A DNA stretch of 64,000 bases from Ficedula albicollis (taxonomy: Eukaryota > Chordata > Aves > Passeriformes > Muscicapidae), in NCBI RefSeq assembly GCF_000247815.1, contig NC_021677.1:63736891-63800890 (forward strand), in the 5' to 3' direction. The stretch's first letter is position 1. Every line of letters begins with the position of its first letter. Shown piece after piece: positions 1-64,000 of this stretch. Both the position numbers and the translations under genes were made by a program. The notes below the pieces were generated by a model. The model saw only the letters and a list, made by a program, of their open reading frames with translations, had not been told where the DNA came from and did no database searches.

Positions 1-91
1 AACGTCAGCCAGATCAGCGGGGGGTGATCAGCCCTGCAATATTTATAGCAGAACCTGGGGCACATCCAAGCAAACCCTTCCAGCAGAGAAT

Positions 92-415
92 CAGGGAATG
101 GCTGGAAAGGACCTAAAATCCCCACCCAGAGCCCCCCCGGATGGCAGGGACCCCTCCCACTGTCCCAGTGTCCAGCCTGGCCTTGGGCACTGCCAGGGAT
201 CCAGGGGCAGCCACAGCTGCTCTGGCAATTCCAGCCCAGCCAGGAATTCCCAGTTCCCAACATCCCACCCATCCCTGCCCTCTGGCAGTGTCCCATTCCC
301 TGTGTCCTGTCCCTCCAGCCCTGTCCCCAGCCCCTCTGCAGCTCTCCTGGAGCCCTCCAGGCTCTCCAAGGGGCTCTGAGCTCTCCCAGGACCCTTCTCC
401 TCCCCAGGGGAACGT
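92..415 (-). mobile_element. CR1 LINE fragment
   Basis: Reverse-oriented CR1 3' region: GGACCTAAAATCCCCACCC, GGCAGGGACCCCTCCCACTG, GGGATCCAGGGGCAGCCACA, then CR1 internal sequence. Confidence 0.85.
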
Positions 416-1294
416 TCTGGATCCCAGAGGGAGCTCCCCTGATTGGCACAGTCAGCGCCTCTCAGGGAAGGCAGGGCTGACTCCGGGAATGTCAATGGAA
501 CTCAGCCAAGAGCTCAGGGGCAGAGCTCACTCATCACATCAGCACAAAGCTGCATCTCCCCTTTCTCTGGCACAGTTTTGGTGTCCCTGGACTGGCAGCA
601 GTTGGGTCAGGGTAGGAAAGAGCCCAGGAACCTCTGAAGTTTAAACCCCTGGTGTCAGTGCTTTGTTTCTCCCTGGGATTTTCCAGCGGTGAGTGCTGGG
701 CCTTGTGTCACCCCCTGTGCTCCTGGCACTGCCCCAGTGTCCAGCCTGGCCTTGGGCACTGCCAGGGATCCAGGAGCAGCCACAGCTGCTCTGGCAATCC
801 CAGCCCAGCCAGGAATTCCCAATTCCCAACATCCCACCCATCCCTGCCCTCTGGCAGTGTCCCATTCCCTGTGTCCTGTCCCTCCAGCCCTGTCCCCAGC
901 CCCTCTGCAGCTCTCCTGGAGCCCTCCAGGCTCTCCAAGGGGCTCTGAGCTCTCCCTGGACCCTTCTCCTCCCCAGGGGAACGTTCTGGATCCCAGAGGG
1001 AGCTCCCCTGATTGGAAGAGTCAGCGCCTCTCAGGGAAGGCAGGGCTGACTCCGGGAATGTCAATGGAACTCAGCCAAGAGCTCAGGGGCAGAGCTCACT
1101 GATCACATCAGCACAAAGCTGCATCTCCCCTTTCTCTGGCACAGTTTTGGTGTCCCTGGACTGGCAGCAGTTGGGTCAGGGTAGGAAAGAGCCCAGGAAC
1201 CTCTGAAGTTTAAACCCCTGGTGTCAGTGCTTTGTTTCTCCCTGGGATTTTCCAGCGGTGAGTGCTGGGCCTTGTGTCACCCCCTGTGCTCCTG
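162..1294. repeat. 569-bp tandem duplication at the left edge
   Basis: Two copies with a 569-bp offset (for example the CAGGGAAGGCAGGGCTGACT segment at 463 and 1032), differing at few positions. Each includes a CR1 portion and about 300 bp of non-CR1 sequence. No FANCM exon is visible in it. Confidence 0.95.
725..985 (-). mobile_element. CR1 LINE fragment (second copy in the 569-bp duplication)
   Basis: Same CR1 segment as the one at 92-415, copied by the tandem duplication and lacking the extreme 3' tail. Confidence 0.82.
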
Positions 1295-2349
1295 GGGACA
1301 CTTTGGGCACACCAGGGACACCCTGGGAGGGTTCCTCCCCTAAATGAGGAAGCTCCACAGCTGCACCTCTGGAACTCACTCACTGGGCCACGAGGGGAGC
1401 TCAGGGGGCACCTTCCCATTCCTGCACCATTCCTGCACCATTCCTGCACCTCTCCTGCCATCCCTCCTGTCCCTGCCCTGTGCCCCTGTCCCCAGCTGGG
1501 CACAGGGATCTCAGAGCAGTCAGGAATGCCTCTGTGGGATGGAGAAGCCTTGCTGAGCTGGCCAGGTCCGTTCCAGCCTCCCTCTCGCACCCTCGGAGCA
1601 AGGGGCACAACTACAATGTCTCCATTCTCCTCCTTGATTAGCCCTGCTGTTATTCAGGGAACTCTGGCAGCTTAGCAACAGCTTCTGATGACCTAAAAAA
1701 ACTTCCACGTGCTGAAAGGCAACGCTTGGGGAGCTCAGCTGGAGGGAAAAATAATGTGGGGAACCACTGAAGCCTCCATCCACCTCTGCACCCACTTCCC
1801 TCTGCCTTCTGGAGGGATTTCTGCATCCATCCCTGTCAGAAACCAAAATTCCCATCTCCCAAATCCATGCCCAACTCCCATCCGTGTTTGTTTGGCTTAG
1901 CTCCTCTTATCCCTTAATTCTCAGGAACAATTTGCTTTTTAGTTCAAAAACACAAAATCCCTGTAACATGCCATGAGCTCCTGCATGACTTTTCTGGGAT
2001 GTTTTTGACGTACACACGACACCAAACTCTTCCCAATTCCTGGCATAGCTCTGATCCCCCTTGGTGGCTTTGCCCCCTTGGCATTTGGAGCTCCTGTATT
2101 TAATGTCATTCTGTCACAGATTGATACTGGAATCCATTAAACTGATTTAAGGGTGGGGTTTTTCCCATGCAGGGAAACACTTCCACAGTTTCTGGGGAAA
2201 AGATCAGGAATCACAGCACAGCAGTGGGAGACACTTTGAAACAAGATTAAATACACATAATTCATTCCACAATTATTGTTTTTCCTTTTAAATTTCATTA
2301 TTTTTTCACTGTTCTGGCTGTGCATTCAGCCCCTGGGCAGGTTTCTTAC
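1295..2349. other. FANCM intron, no recognised element
   Basis: After the 569-bp duplication there is unique sequence with TTCCTGCACCATTCCTGCAC triplets at 1420-1455. I see no exon, RNA gene or clear transposon. Confidence 0.6.
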
Positions 2350-56199
<53,850 letters not shown>

Positions 56200-57219
56200 A
56201 GAATTCCCTGTGCTGCTGGGAATCCATTTCTGCCAGAGCTTCCTGCTGGCCCTGTTGTAACTCCCGGCTCCGGTTACAGCGGTGCCTTCGGGGATGAGTG
56301 CTGAGTGTTGTCCCCGCCCCGCTGCTGTAGTGACAGCCCCACCACTAAAGCAGAGTTTGTACCTGCCCTGCCTCCCTTCTTTGTGTCCGTGCTGCTCCCC
56401 CTGCTCCTCTGCAGGGGCCCCACACCCAGCCAGGGCTCCTTCCCTGCTGCAGAGCCCAGGCCCACAGCACTCCCACTCCACTGATCTGACAGCAGCTGTG
56501 CTTGCAGAGATCCAGCTGTTCCAGCTGTTCCAGGTGTCCCTGTGCCACAGCTCCTCCTGTGAACACCACAGAGCTCAGCTCAGGAATTCTGTTCTCCCTC
56601 CTGGCTCGAATGAGGCAGCCCAAGAAAGCTCAGAGCACTACTGAATTCCTCGCTTTTATTACAAAAATGGGAATGATCACTTTGATCAAAATGAAAAAAA
56701 GTTTTGCTCACACCGTGTACATGAAAAACTCTAAATACAAAACTCATCCCAAACACAGTTTGTGCTTTTAAAAAAGAATGAAGGTGGTTTAATCCCTGCC
56801 CCTCCCACACTGCAGGACCCGTGGGGCAGCTCTGCCAAGGCCCCCAATCCCAACACAGCCCGGGCCTGGAACAGCCTTGGCTCCAGCTCTGGGGCAAAAC
56901 CAACCCAAACCCCACAGCTTCACCCTCTCAGTCATGGAATCAAGAGACCAACGAGAATTCTTCCGGTACTCCATAAATTAGTGCAGGGAATTAAAAAATT
57001 CATTTATGGTAAATGAGAATTGTACAGAGACCATTTATCAGTTACCAGCACACGAATCTTGCTTCACACATACCCCGTGAGCAGCAGCTCGGTTCACATG
57101 CAGAGGACCAAAAGCAGGTGGCACAACAGTTCCTTCACAGCCCAAAATTAGAAAAATATAATTTTTTTTATTCCATCTTTGTTGAAACTGCAGCACAGTG
57201 AACTCCACTCCCTGGAGGA
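56200..57219. other. Convergent 3' ends of FKBP3 and PRPF39
   Basis: About 1 kb separates the stop codons. FKBP3 3' UTR occupies the left part and PRPF39 3' UTR the right. Minus-strand AATAAA signals near 57170 and 56655 leave open whether the transcripts overlap. Confidence 0.6.
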
Positions 57220-57270
57220 TCAGGTTGTGTGGTAATACTGTCCGTAATTCCAGGCGTTCTGGTAGTTGTA
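57220..57270 (-). CDS. PRPF39: PRPF39 last coding exon
   Basis: 51 bp, [16 protein letters not shown] and TGA. Acceptor TTCCAG. On the minus strand an AATAAA-like signal lies about 50 bp after the stop (near 57170), and another candidate near 56655. Confidence 0.95.
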   Translation of the reverse strand, partial: YNYQNAWNYGQYYHTT

Positions 57271-60200
57271 CTGGAACCAAACAGCAGCAGCATCAGCCAG
57301 GATGTCCCTGCTGCACAGGGGCAGCCAGCCCAGCCCAGCCCAGCCCAGCCCCCAGAGCTCCCCCAGCCCCGCCGAGCCCAGCACAGCCCCCCAGGAATGC
57401 AGGAACACGGTGCCATTCCCTCCGGAGAGCCTGGGAGGGGCAGGGAAGGCAGGCAGGGCTGGAGGTACCGTGCTGCCCCAGGACAGATCCTCATCAGAGT
57501 CACACAGCCAAAATATCCTGAGCTGGGAGGGACCCTCGGGGATCGTCCAGCCCCTGTCCCTGCCCAGCTCCCCCACCAATCCCACCCTGGGATCCCTGGC
57601 AGTGCTGTCCAAACTCTCCTGGAGCTCTGCAGCCTCGGGAATGTCACCATTCCGCGGGGAGCTGTTCCAGTGCTTGTCCCACCCTCTGGGGGAAGAACCT
57701 TTCCCTGATCCCCAGCTGAGCCTCCTCTCCTGGAGCTCTGCAGCCTCGGGAATGTCACCATTCCGCGGGGAGCTGTTCCAGTGCTTGTCCCACCCTCTGG
57801 GGGAAGAACCTTTCCCTGATCCCCAGCTGAGCCTCCCTGGCCCAGCTCCAAGGCTGCCATTCCTGCAGTGCTGTGTGTGAAGCTCAGGGCATTTTTCCTG
57901 GCCTAGCACCGGACAGTCTGTGCTGGATGAGCTCCTCCCACTGCCTGGCTTGGGAAAGAATTCCCAACTGGCTGCAGGCAATCCCAAAGCAGGGCTACCC
58001 AGGGCGTGCCCCAGTTGTACCACTGCTCTCCCAGCTCTGGGGGCTCTGCACAGTCTGAACAACACTTTTCATAAACCACTTCCAAACTTCCATGGAATTA
58101 AACACATGGATGTGGCAGCAGGGACGTGGGTCAGTGGTGGCCTTGGCAGTGCTGGCAGAACAGCTGGACTGGATGGTCTCAGAGGGCTTTTCCAACCTCA
58201 ACAATTCTACTCCAAACTAAAATGCCTGGAGGAAGAGCCCCAGAGGACAAGCTGATGCTGTTGGGGCTGTGTACCAGCAGCACCCACTCCAAGGCACAGG
58301 AATCACTGCCTGGAGCGAGGCACTGCACGGGAAAGGGACAGCCCAAGGCCAGTCTGGGCACAGCAGCTCCACACACACAGCCCTGCTGCCCTGCTGTGTG
58401 ACAGCACAGCCACCACGCTGCTCCTCGCTGCACACAGCAGCACCGAGCACTGTGCAGCAGCCCAGGAGGAGCCGGGTCCCCTCCCCAGCACTGCAGGGTG
58501 CAGAGGCCCCTGGCCGTACCTGGTACCAGGCGTTGTAGTTGTAGGCGGCCTGGTTCACCTGCATGTCCCCGTCCATCAGCTGCGCCGCCGCCAGCCCCGC
58601 CTCCTCCGTCAGCAGCTTCTTCTCATCCGGCTCCTCCGAGCTGCAGGGAACAAACACACCTGTACTGCACCTGGGAGAGCTGGGGACACGGGAACACAGC
58701 CTGGTACTGCACCTGGGAGAGCTGGGGACATGGGAACACAGCCTGGTACTGCACCTGGGAGAGCTGGGGACATGGGAACACAGCCTGGTACTGCACCTGG
58801 GAGAGCTGGGGACATGGGAACACAGCCTGGTACTGCACCTGGGAGAGCTGGGGACATGGGAACACAGCCTGGTACTGCACCTGGGAGAGCTGGGGACATG
58901 GGAACACAGCCTGGTACTGCACCTGGGAGAGCTGGGGACATGGGAACACAGCCTGGTACTGCACCTGGGAGAGCTGGGGACATGGGAACACAGCCTGGTA
59001 CTGCACCTGGGAGAGCTGGGGACATGGGAACACAGCCTGGTACTGCACCTGGGAGAGCTGGGGACATGGGAACACAGCCTGGTACTGCACCTGGGAGAGC
59101 TGGGGACATGGGAACACAGCCTGGTACTGCACCTGGGAGAGCTGGGGACATGGGAACACAGCCTGGTACTGCACCTGGGAGAGCTGGGGACATGGGAACA
59201 CAGCCTGGTACTGCACCTGGGAGAGCTGGGGACATGGGAACACAGCCTGGTACTGCACCTGGGAGAGCTGGGGACATGGGAACACAGCCTGGTACTGCAC
59301 CTGGGAGAGCTGGGGACATGGGAACACAGCCTGGTACTGCACCTGGGAGAGCTGGGGACATGGGAACACAGCCTGGTACTGCACCTGGGAGAGCTGGGGA
59401 CATGGGAACACAGCCTGGTACTGCACCTGGGAGAGCTGGGGACATGGGAACACAGCCTGGTACTGCACCTGGGAGAGCTGGGGACATGGGAACACAGCCT
59501 GGTACTGCACCTGGGAGAGCTGGGGACATGGGAACACAGCCTGGTACTGCACCTGGGAGAGCTGGGGACATGGGAACACAGCCTGGTACTGCACCTGGGA
59601 GAGCTGGGGACATGGGAACACAGCCTGGTACTGCACCTGGGAGAGCTGGGGACATGGGAACACAGCCTGGTACTGCACCTGGGAGAGCTGGGGACATGGG
59701 AACACAGCCTGGTACTGCACCTGGGAGAGCTGGGGACATGGGAACACAGCCTGGTACTGCACCTGGGAGAGCTGGGGACATGGGAACACAGCCTGGTACT
59801 GCACCTGGGAGAGCTGGGGACATGGGAACACAGCCTGGTACTGCACCTGGGAGAGCTGGGGACATGGGAACACAGCCTGGTACTGCACCTGGGAGAGCTG
59901 GGGACATGGGAACACAGCCTGGTACTGCACCTGGGAGAGCTGGGGACATGGGAACACAGCCTGGTACTGCACCTGGGAGAGCTGGGGACATGGGAACACA
60001 GCCTGGTACTGCACCTGGGAGAGCTGGGGACATGGGAACACACCTGGTACAACACCTGGGAGTGCTGGGGACACGGGAACACAGCCTGGTACTGCACCTG
60101 GGGGATGCTGGGCATGTCCTTGTGTGGGGAGTGCTGCATCACCTTCAGCTGTGTTCAGCTGGGTCCCCTGGCCCAGCAGGCTGAGAGAACTGGGCTTAGG

Positions 60201-63200
60201 GAAGGACAGTTTGTGGAGTGCTTCAGAACAGGCTGGGTTTAAAGCTGCTGCCCAAACTGAGACAGCAAAGACACGTTCCTGCTTAGAGACTGAGTTATTT
60301 TAACAGCACTGTTTGGCTCAACTCAACAACTCAAAAACTTATTTTCCAAAAATGTTTCCATCCCTGGAAGTGTCCAAGGCTGGGATGGATGGAGTTCTGT
60401 GCAGCCTATGGAAGGTCCCTGTCCATGGCAGGTTTTTGGGCTTTAAGGTCCCTTCCAAGGCAAACAGTTCTGTGAACATTTAAGGCAGCTCAGCTCTATT
60501 TAGTACACACTTCACAGGACTAAAATAAAGTGCTTCTATTCTCACAAATACCTCCAGGACAGACTAAAGACCCCCCCAGAGGGAGCTGCCCCAGCTCCAG
60601 CCGTACCCGTTCTCCGCCCGCCGCTTCAGCGTCTCCTGCTCCTTCAGCAGCGCCTGGTGCTCGTCGTAGGCATCCAGGAGCCTGGCAGGGAGAGCACAGC
60701 ACAGCACAGCCAGTCAGGCCTGGCCAGGACTGGAAACACCTGAGCAACGCCTGTTGCCAGCTGAACAGCACAGCCAACTGCACTGCCATGGATTTCAGTG
60801 AGTGACCCACCGTGAACAGGGGAAAGCCAACTCGGCTCTATTCTCAACAGCTCCAGTTCCCAACCTGCTGAACTTCCCTCACAACCTGATGCAGTTTTTA
60901 TCAGGCTCCTTTACAAAGCACTTTTCTAGAAGTGATTTGATTCAGCTGCTCCTTCAGAGCCTGCTGGTGATGCCACCCACAGCAGCACAGAGATGTGGGA
61001 ATCAATATTTGAACACTGGAAATTACTCCAGTCCCAAAGCAGCACCTACAGCCTTTGTCCATCCACAGGGAAGAACAATGTTAATGTGGTTAATGCAGCA
61101 CAGGAGAGTCCTGGCTAGAACTGAAACACCCCCTCATCTGCAGCATCTCACAAAACCTGCAGCTTCTGGCAGTGTGCTCTGGGTGAAGAGAGCTCCTCAT
61201 ACTCATTCTGTGCTCTGGGATTATTTGGGAACTGCAAAATTCCTTGTGTTTGATTTGCCTCAAATCCCAAATTTGTACTGACTGGCTGCCATGCAGAGGC
61301 AGCAGAATTTAAGTACAGCTATTGTTAAAAACATACAAAGCAGAAAAACTGACTTGTCATTAATGCTTCCAGGTTATTTAGCTGCAAAATGTAAATAAAA
61401 ACAATAGAAATTAAGAGGAAAAGCATACTGTAGCACTGAATTTAAAACTTGCATTTCTGGTGCATCCTCCCACCTAAGTGCACAGTTGTTACAGTGCTGA
61501 ACACTGGAAAATCCAAGCAGTGCAGTTTTGGAAACAAGCAGCAGCTCCCAGGGAACAGAGCCTCAAAGGACACCTGTGTCCCGTTCCCTTGGGGAGCACC
61601 TGCCTCCACAGGGCTTGGCAAGGGGAAACCACAGGAAAGCCTGGCAGGCAGCAAAGCTCTGCTCAGTCAGCTGCTGGGCACTCAGATAAAAAGGGGCAAT
61701 TATCTGCAAAGAGATTCCTGTTTACAAATCTGTTCCTGTTTTACAGCAGCACCTTCGTTTAGAAAAGCAGCTGCTCCTTACAAAGAGCTGATGGCACAAA
61801 GGGAACAATTTTGCAGAAGCCACTGACCCCACCCTTTTCCCAGCACTCTCCCAGTGACCCCAGTTTGGCCACTGCCCACAGGACATCTTACTTGTTCACA
61901 TCAGACCCAAAATCTTCCAGGAATTCCACTTTTCTCTGTGAGAAGGTGATCCTCATTTTGATGGACAAGGCCCCATGGATGGCCTTGTCAAAGCAGCTCA
62001 GGATGTTCTCCTCGTTCTGCTTGAGGTCACCACTGTACTCCATCTCCAGCAGGTTCAGGTACAGTTTGGTGTTTTCCTGTGCAAAACAGGCATTAGGAGG
62101 TGCCCACCTGCCCCTCACAGCAGTTTAACTCTGACTGCTACACACCACAATTCACCCCACAAACACACACAATGACAGGCAATAAAGGGATTTTCCTTCC
62201 CCCCAGGCTGGTTTGTTGCACAAACAGACCAGAAGTGACCAACACCACAAACCCAGGTGCTGCACTTTGCTGGCAGCATCTGAGTGCCAGATATTCCTGT
62301 TCTGACCAACCAGGTTCTGCCCACACCAACAACACTGAACACACCGAGAACATTTGGGATTCTAAAATTAAAATAAAGGTGCAAAGCACATTGTGCTTTC
62401 TGATGGGAAAAGGTGCAAACTTCCAGATTCCCGAGCTGGGAGCTTGGCAACATCAGTTTAGAGGGACTGTTGTCTCCATACAGTAATGGGACATTACATC
62501 CAGTTACAACTCCTGTCATCACTGTTGCCATGTTTTACAAAACGCTTCAGAAAGAGAAAAAGACACCAGGGTGGTTTGAGTTTTGAGTAAGACAGCTGAG
62601 AGGGAACACATACTTTGTCCAGTTCTATGGCTTCTGACAGCACTTTTCTTGCCTTTGGCAGGTTTTTCTGCACTTTGAAGAGGTGCCTGGCCAGCTTGAT
62701 GGCATAGAAGGAGGCTTCACTGATGGACTTGGCATTCCTGACAGCATCTTCCAGCAGCTGCTCCGCCTCCTCCATGTTGCCGTGCCGGCGCTCCAGGCTC
62801 ACCCTGCGCAGGCGGATCATGGCCAGCCCCAGGATGCACTCCTCAAACGTCTTCAGGATCCTTCTGGCTTCATCTATGTTGCCTGCAACAGCAGGGAGAT
62901 GCTTTAGGACAGGGCAGATGGCAGAGCTGCCCCAGCAGAGCCCCCCAAGAGGCAGGCTGCCCTTACCCTGCTGCTCCTCGAAGGCTGCCCACAGCATGTG
63001 CACCATGGGCTTCTTGGGCAGGTGGATGGTGCAGGCCCTGCTGTACACGTGCCTCACGCCCTCGATGCTGTGGTTCTCCATGTATTTGGCATACTAGGGT
63101 TGGAAACAGAGCAGAGACCAGCCAGGTTAAAGCTTGTATTTGTCTCCAAGAACATGCCAGAACGATAAAATTCTTTTGTTTAAACCCATTCAGCACCTTT

Positions 63201-63565
63201 ATGGAACCACTAGACTAGTTTCTGTAAGGAAGGACGTAGAGAGGCAACGCAGTTGGCAAATGCAGCAGTCAAATCTGGTTGCAAGCAGACCATCTCCTAA
63301 TGCAACAGATATAGTTATAGATGAACAACGTTCCACAGGGTACAAGGGTTAGTCACCAGGTCAAGGTGTGCACCAGCAGAGCCTGAGCTGCCTCCCTTAC
63401 CTTGATCCAGAAGTCCTCATAGAGGGCACATGAAATGACACATCTCTCAAAGAGGACCACGACTCGCTCGTGAGTGCCATTCTCTATCTCAAACTCTAAG
63501 TACTCTTTCCAGTTTTTCAGCTGAATTTTCTCCAGAGGTTTTACATGAAAGTAAGGCCTCTTGAT
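57220..63565 (-). CDS. PRPF39: PRPF39, U1 snRNP-associated splicing factor (C-terminal half)
   Basis: Seven minus-strand exons (63401-63565, 62967-63093, 62614-62882, 61892-62076, 60607-60681, 58520-58640, 57220-57270) join in phase to the last 330 residues. The protein is normally about 670 residues, so the N-terminal half lies off the right edge. Helical HAT repeats are visible: [57 protein letters not shown] and [20 protein letters not shown] charged linker and the Tyr/Asn-rich tail [16 protein letters not shown] follow. Metazoan PRPF39 forms a homodimer standing in for yeast Prp39/Prp42 and helps U1 snRNP choose 5' splice sites in the nucleus. It is convergent with FKBP3. One intron carries a C/D snoRNA and another a 1.4-kb minisatellite. 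Confidence 0.96.
57505..57850 (-). mobile_element. CR1 LINE fragment in PRPF39 last intron
   Basis: TCCTGAGCTGGGAGGGACCC, CCCACCCTGGGATCCCTGGC, GGGGAAGAACCTTTCCCTGA; contains a 111-bp internal duplication. Confidence 0.87.
57616..57837. repeat. 111-bp tandem duplication inside a CR1 fragment
   Basis: CTCCTGGAGCTCTGCAGCCT begins at 57616 and again at 57727 and the match continues for about 110 bp, downstream of PRPF39 on the left. Confidence 0.92.
58120..58216 (+). mobile_element. CR1 LINE 3' end
   Basis: GGATGGTCTCAGAGGGCTTT, TCCAACCTCAACAATTCTAC, a typical CR1 3' terminus. Confidence 0.85.
58520..58640 (-). CDS. PRPF39: PRPF39 exon
   Basis: 121 bp, [20 protein letters not shown] then [20 protein letters not shown]. 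Acceptor CCCTGCAG, donor GTACGG. The 42-bp minisatellite begins about 20 bp upstream of the acceptor. Confidence 0.95.
58655..60110. repeat. 42-bp minisatellite in PRPF39 intron, open in all six frames
   Basis: About 33 nearly identical units beginning CTGGTACTGCACCTGGGAGA. The unit contains no stop triplet in any frame on either strand and 42 is divisible by 3, so all six frames stay open for about 1.4 kb. It lies within a correctly bounded intron, so it is not a gene. Confidence 0.95.
60356..60476 (+). mobile_element. CR1 LINE 3' end in PRPF39 intron
   Basis: GGAAGTGTCCAAGGCTGGGA, GGGCTTTAAGGTCCCTTCCA then GGCAAACAGTTCTG. Confidence 0.82.
60607..60681 (-). CDS. PRPF39: PRPF39 exon
   Basis: 75 bp, [20 protein letters not shown] then RAENG. 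Acceptor CTGCCAG, donor GTACGG. The next intron is filled by a 42-bp minisatellite. Confidence 0.94.
61892..62076 (-). CDS. PRPF39: PRPF39 exon
   Basis: 185 bp, [59 protein letters not shown]. Acceptor CACAG, donor GTAAGA. Confidence 0.96.
62446..62529 (-). ncRNA. SNORD127: Box C/D snoRNA in PRPF39 intron, SNORD127-like
   Basis: 84-nt element read on the PRPF39 sense strand. Its ends form a perfect 7-bp terminal stem (GGCAACA with TGTTGCC). Box C is GTGATGA (TGATGA at 62516-62521) and box D is CTGA (62453-62456). The bases before box D, GTCCCTCTAA, are complementary to the 18S rRNA segment TTAGAGGGAC. By the box D+5 rule this would guide 2'-O-methylation of the first G in that segment. I recall human SNORD127 as residing in PRPF39 and guiding 18S Gm1447, which fits. 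It lies in the intron between the exons at 62614-62882 and 61892-62076, so it would be processed from the spliced host intron. Confidence 0.85.
62614..62882 (-). CDS. PRPF39: PRPF39 exon
   Basis: 269 bp, [40 protein letters not shown], then [20 protein letters not shown]. Contains two HAT units. Acceptor TTGCAG, donor GTATGT. Confidence 0.96.
62967..63093 (-). CDS. PRPF39: PRPF39 exon
   Basis: 127 bp, [20 protein letters not shown] then [20 protein letters not shown], a HAT repeat. Acceptor CCCTAG, donor GTAAGG, phase 1 out. Confidence 0.95.
63401..63565 (-). CDS. PRPF39: PRPF39 exon (first in window)
   Basis: 165 bp, 55 codons in phase 0, [55 protein letters not shown]. Acceptor TTGCAG, donor GTAAGG. 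Confidence 0.96.
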
Positions 63566-64000
63566 CTGCAAGAGTCACAGGATGCAACTGGTGATTACAA
63601 ACACACCACCAAGGGGGTCAAACAATCAACAGCCACACAACCAGAACTCAATTCCTGCCATTTCAGTGATCAGTGACACCTCCTCATCTACTGCATCCAG
63701 GCTTATCCACACTGCAGTGACATCCCAGGCTAGAAACCTCCTTTCCTAGAGAGCTTTGGGGTGCAGGTGTTTAGAGGTGCTGGGGGAGGACCCACTGCAG
63801 CCCAGTGTCAGTGACATTATGGACACACTGGACGTTGCCCACATCCATCCACACAAGTGGAGTGCTCACTGCGGGACACCCAGCCCACAAACTCAACTCA
63901 GAATTTGGCTGAGAATCATGACAAGGAAAGAGAGAGCACTGAACTGGACTTCCTATCAAATATTAACATCAGTCTGGTTATTGCAAGACCACGAATTTAG

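Noticed and set aside
58217..60303. Long repetitive proteins over the 42-bp array
   Set aside because: All six frames are open because the unit lacks stop triplets. The array lies between two properly spliced PRPF39 exons.

Overview
The window is vertebrate nuclear DNA, almost certainly from a bird and probably a songbird. It has GT-AG introns, orthologues of conserved vertebrate genes, dozens of short CR1 LINE 3' fragments in both orientations, GC-rich CpG first exons and many C/G-rich minisatellites. Nothing prokaryotic (operons, ribosome binding sites, CRISPR) is present.

Four protein genes and one RNA gene can be read. (1) FANCM, minus strand, about 2.35-48.6 kb: 13 exons covering the DEAH helicase half of the Fanconi anaemia DNA translocase; its 3' half lies off the left edge. 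(2) A SOUL/HEBP-family heme-binding-like gene on the plus strand (31.2-41.7 kb, 5 exons, 272 aa), lying inside the 24.5-kb FANCM intron between exons 4 and 5, antisense to its host. (3) FKBP3, plus strand, 49.7-56.2 kb, 7 exons, complete except for two bases of the start codon; it is head-to-head with FANCM. (4) PRPF39, minus strand, the last 7 coding exons at 57.2-63.6 kb, tail-to-tail with FKBP3. A box C/D snoRNA matching SNORD127 in position and guide lies in a PRPF39 intron. The order PRPF39-FKBP3-FANCM is, as I recall it, the vertebrate (human 14q21) order. All exon phases in the four genes join cleanly.

The rest is intron and intergenic DNA dominated by tandem repetition. Eight long pure poly-C tracts (8,807 bp, about 14% of the window) interrupt tandem arrays or CpG islands. 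They are most likely assembly or consensus artefacts, and they remove the FANCM/FKBP3 shared promoter, the FKBP3 start codon, part of the FANCM helicase motif VI exon and the SOUL-gene promoter. Tandem duplications copy exon edges with their splice donors in three genes. The most striking is a 53-bp minisatellite of about 17 units, each carrying the 3' end of FANCM exon 9 together with its GT splice donor. A 42-bp minisatellite in PRPF39 is open in all six frames. Several duplications (around the N gap at 36.7 kb, and the 537-bp identical pair at 11.6/15.8 kb) may be false haplotype duplications.

The best candidates for new biology are the nested antisense SOUL gene and the splice-site-bearing minisatellites. 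Both need checking against raw long reads and RNA.
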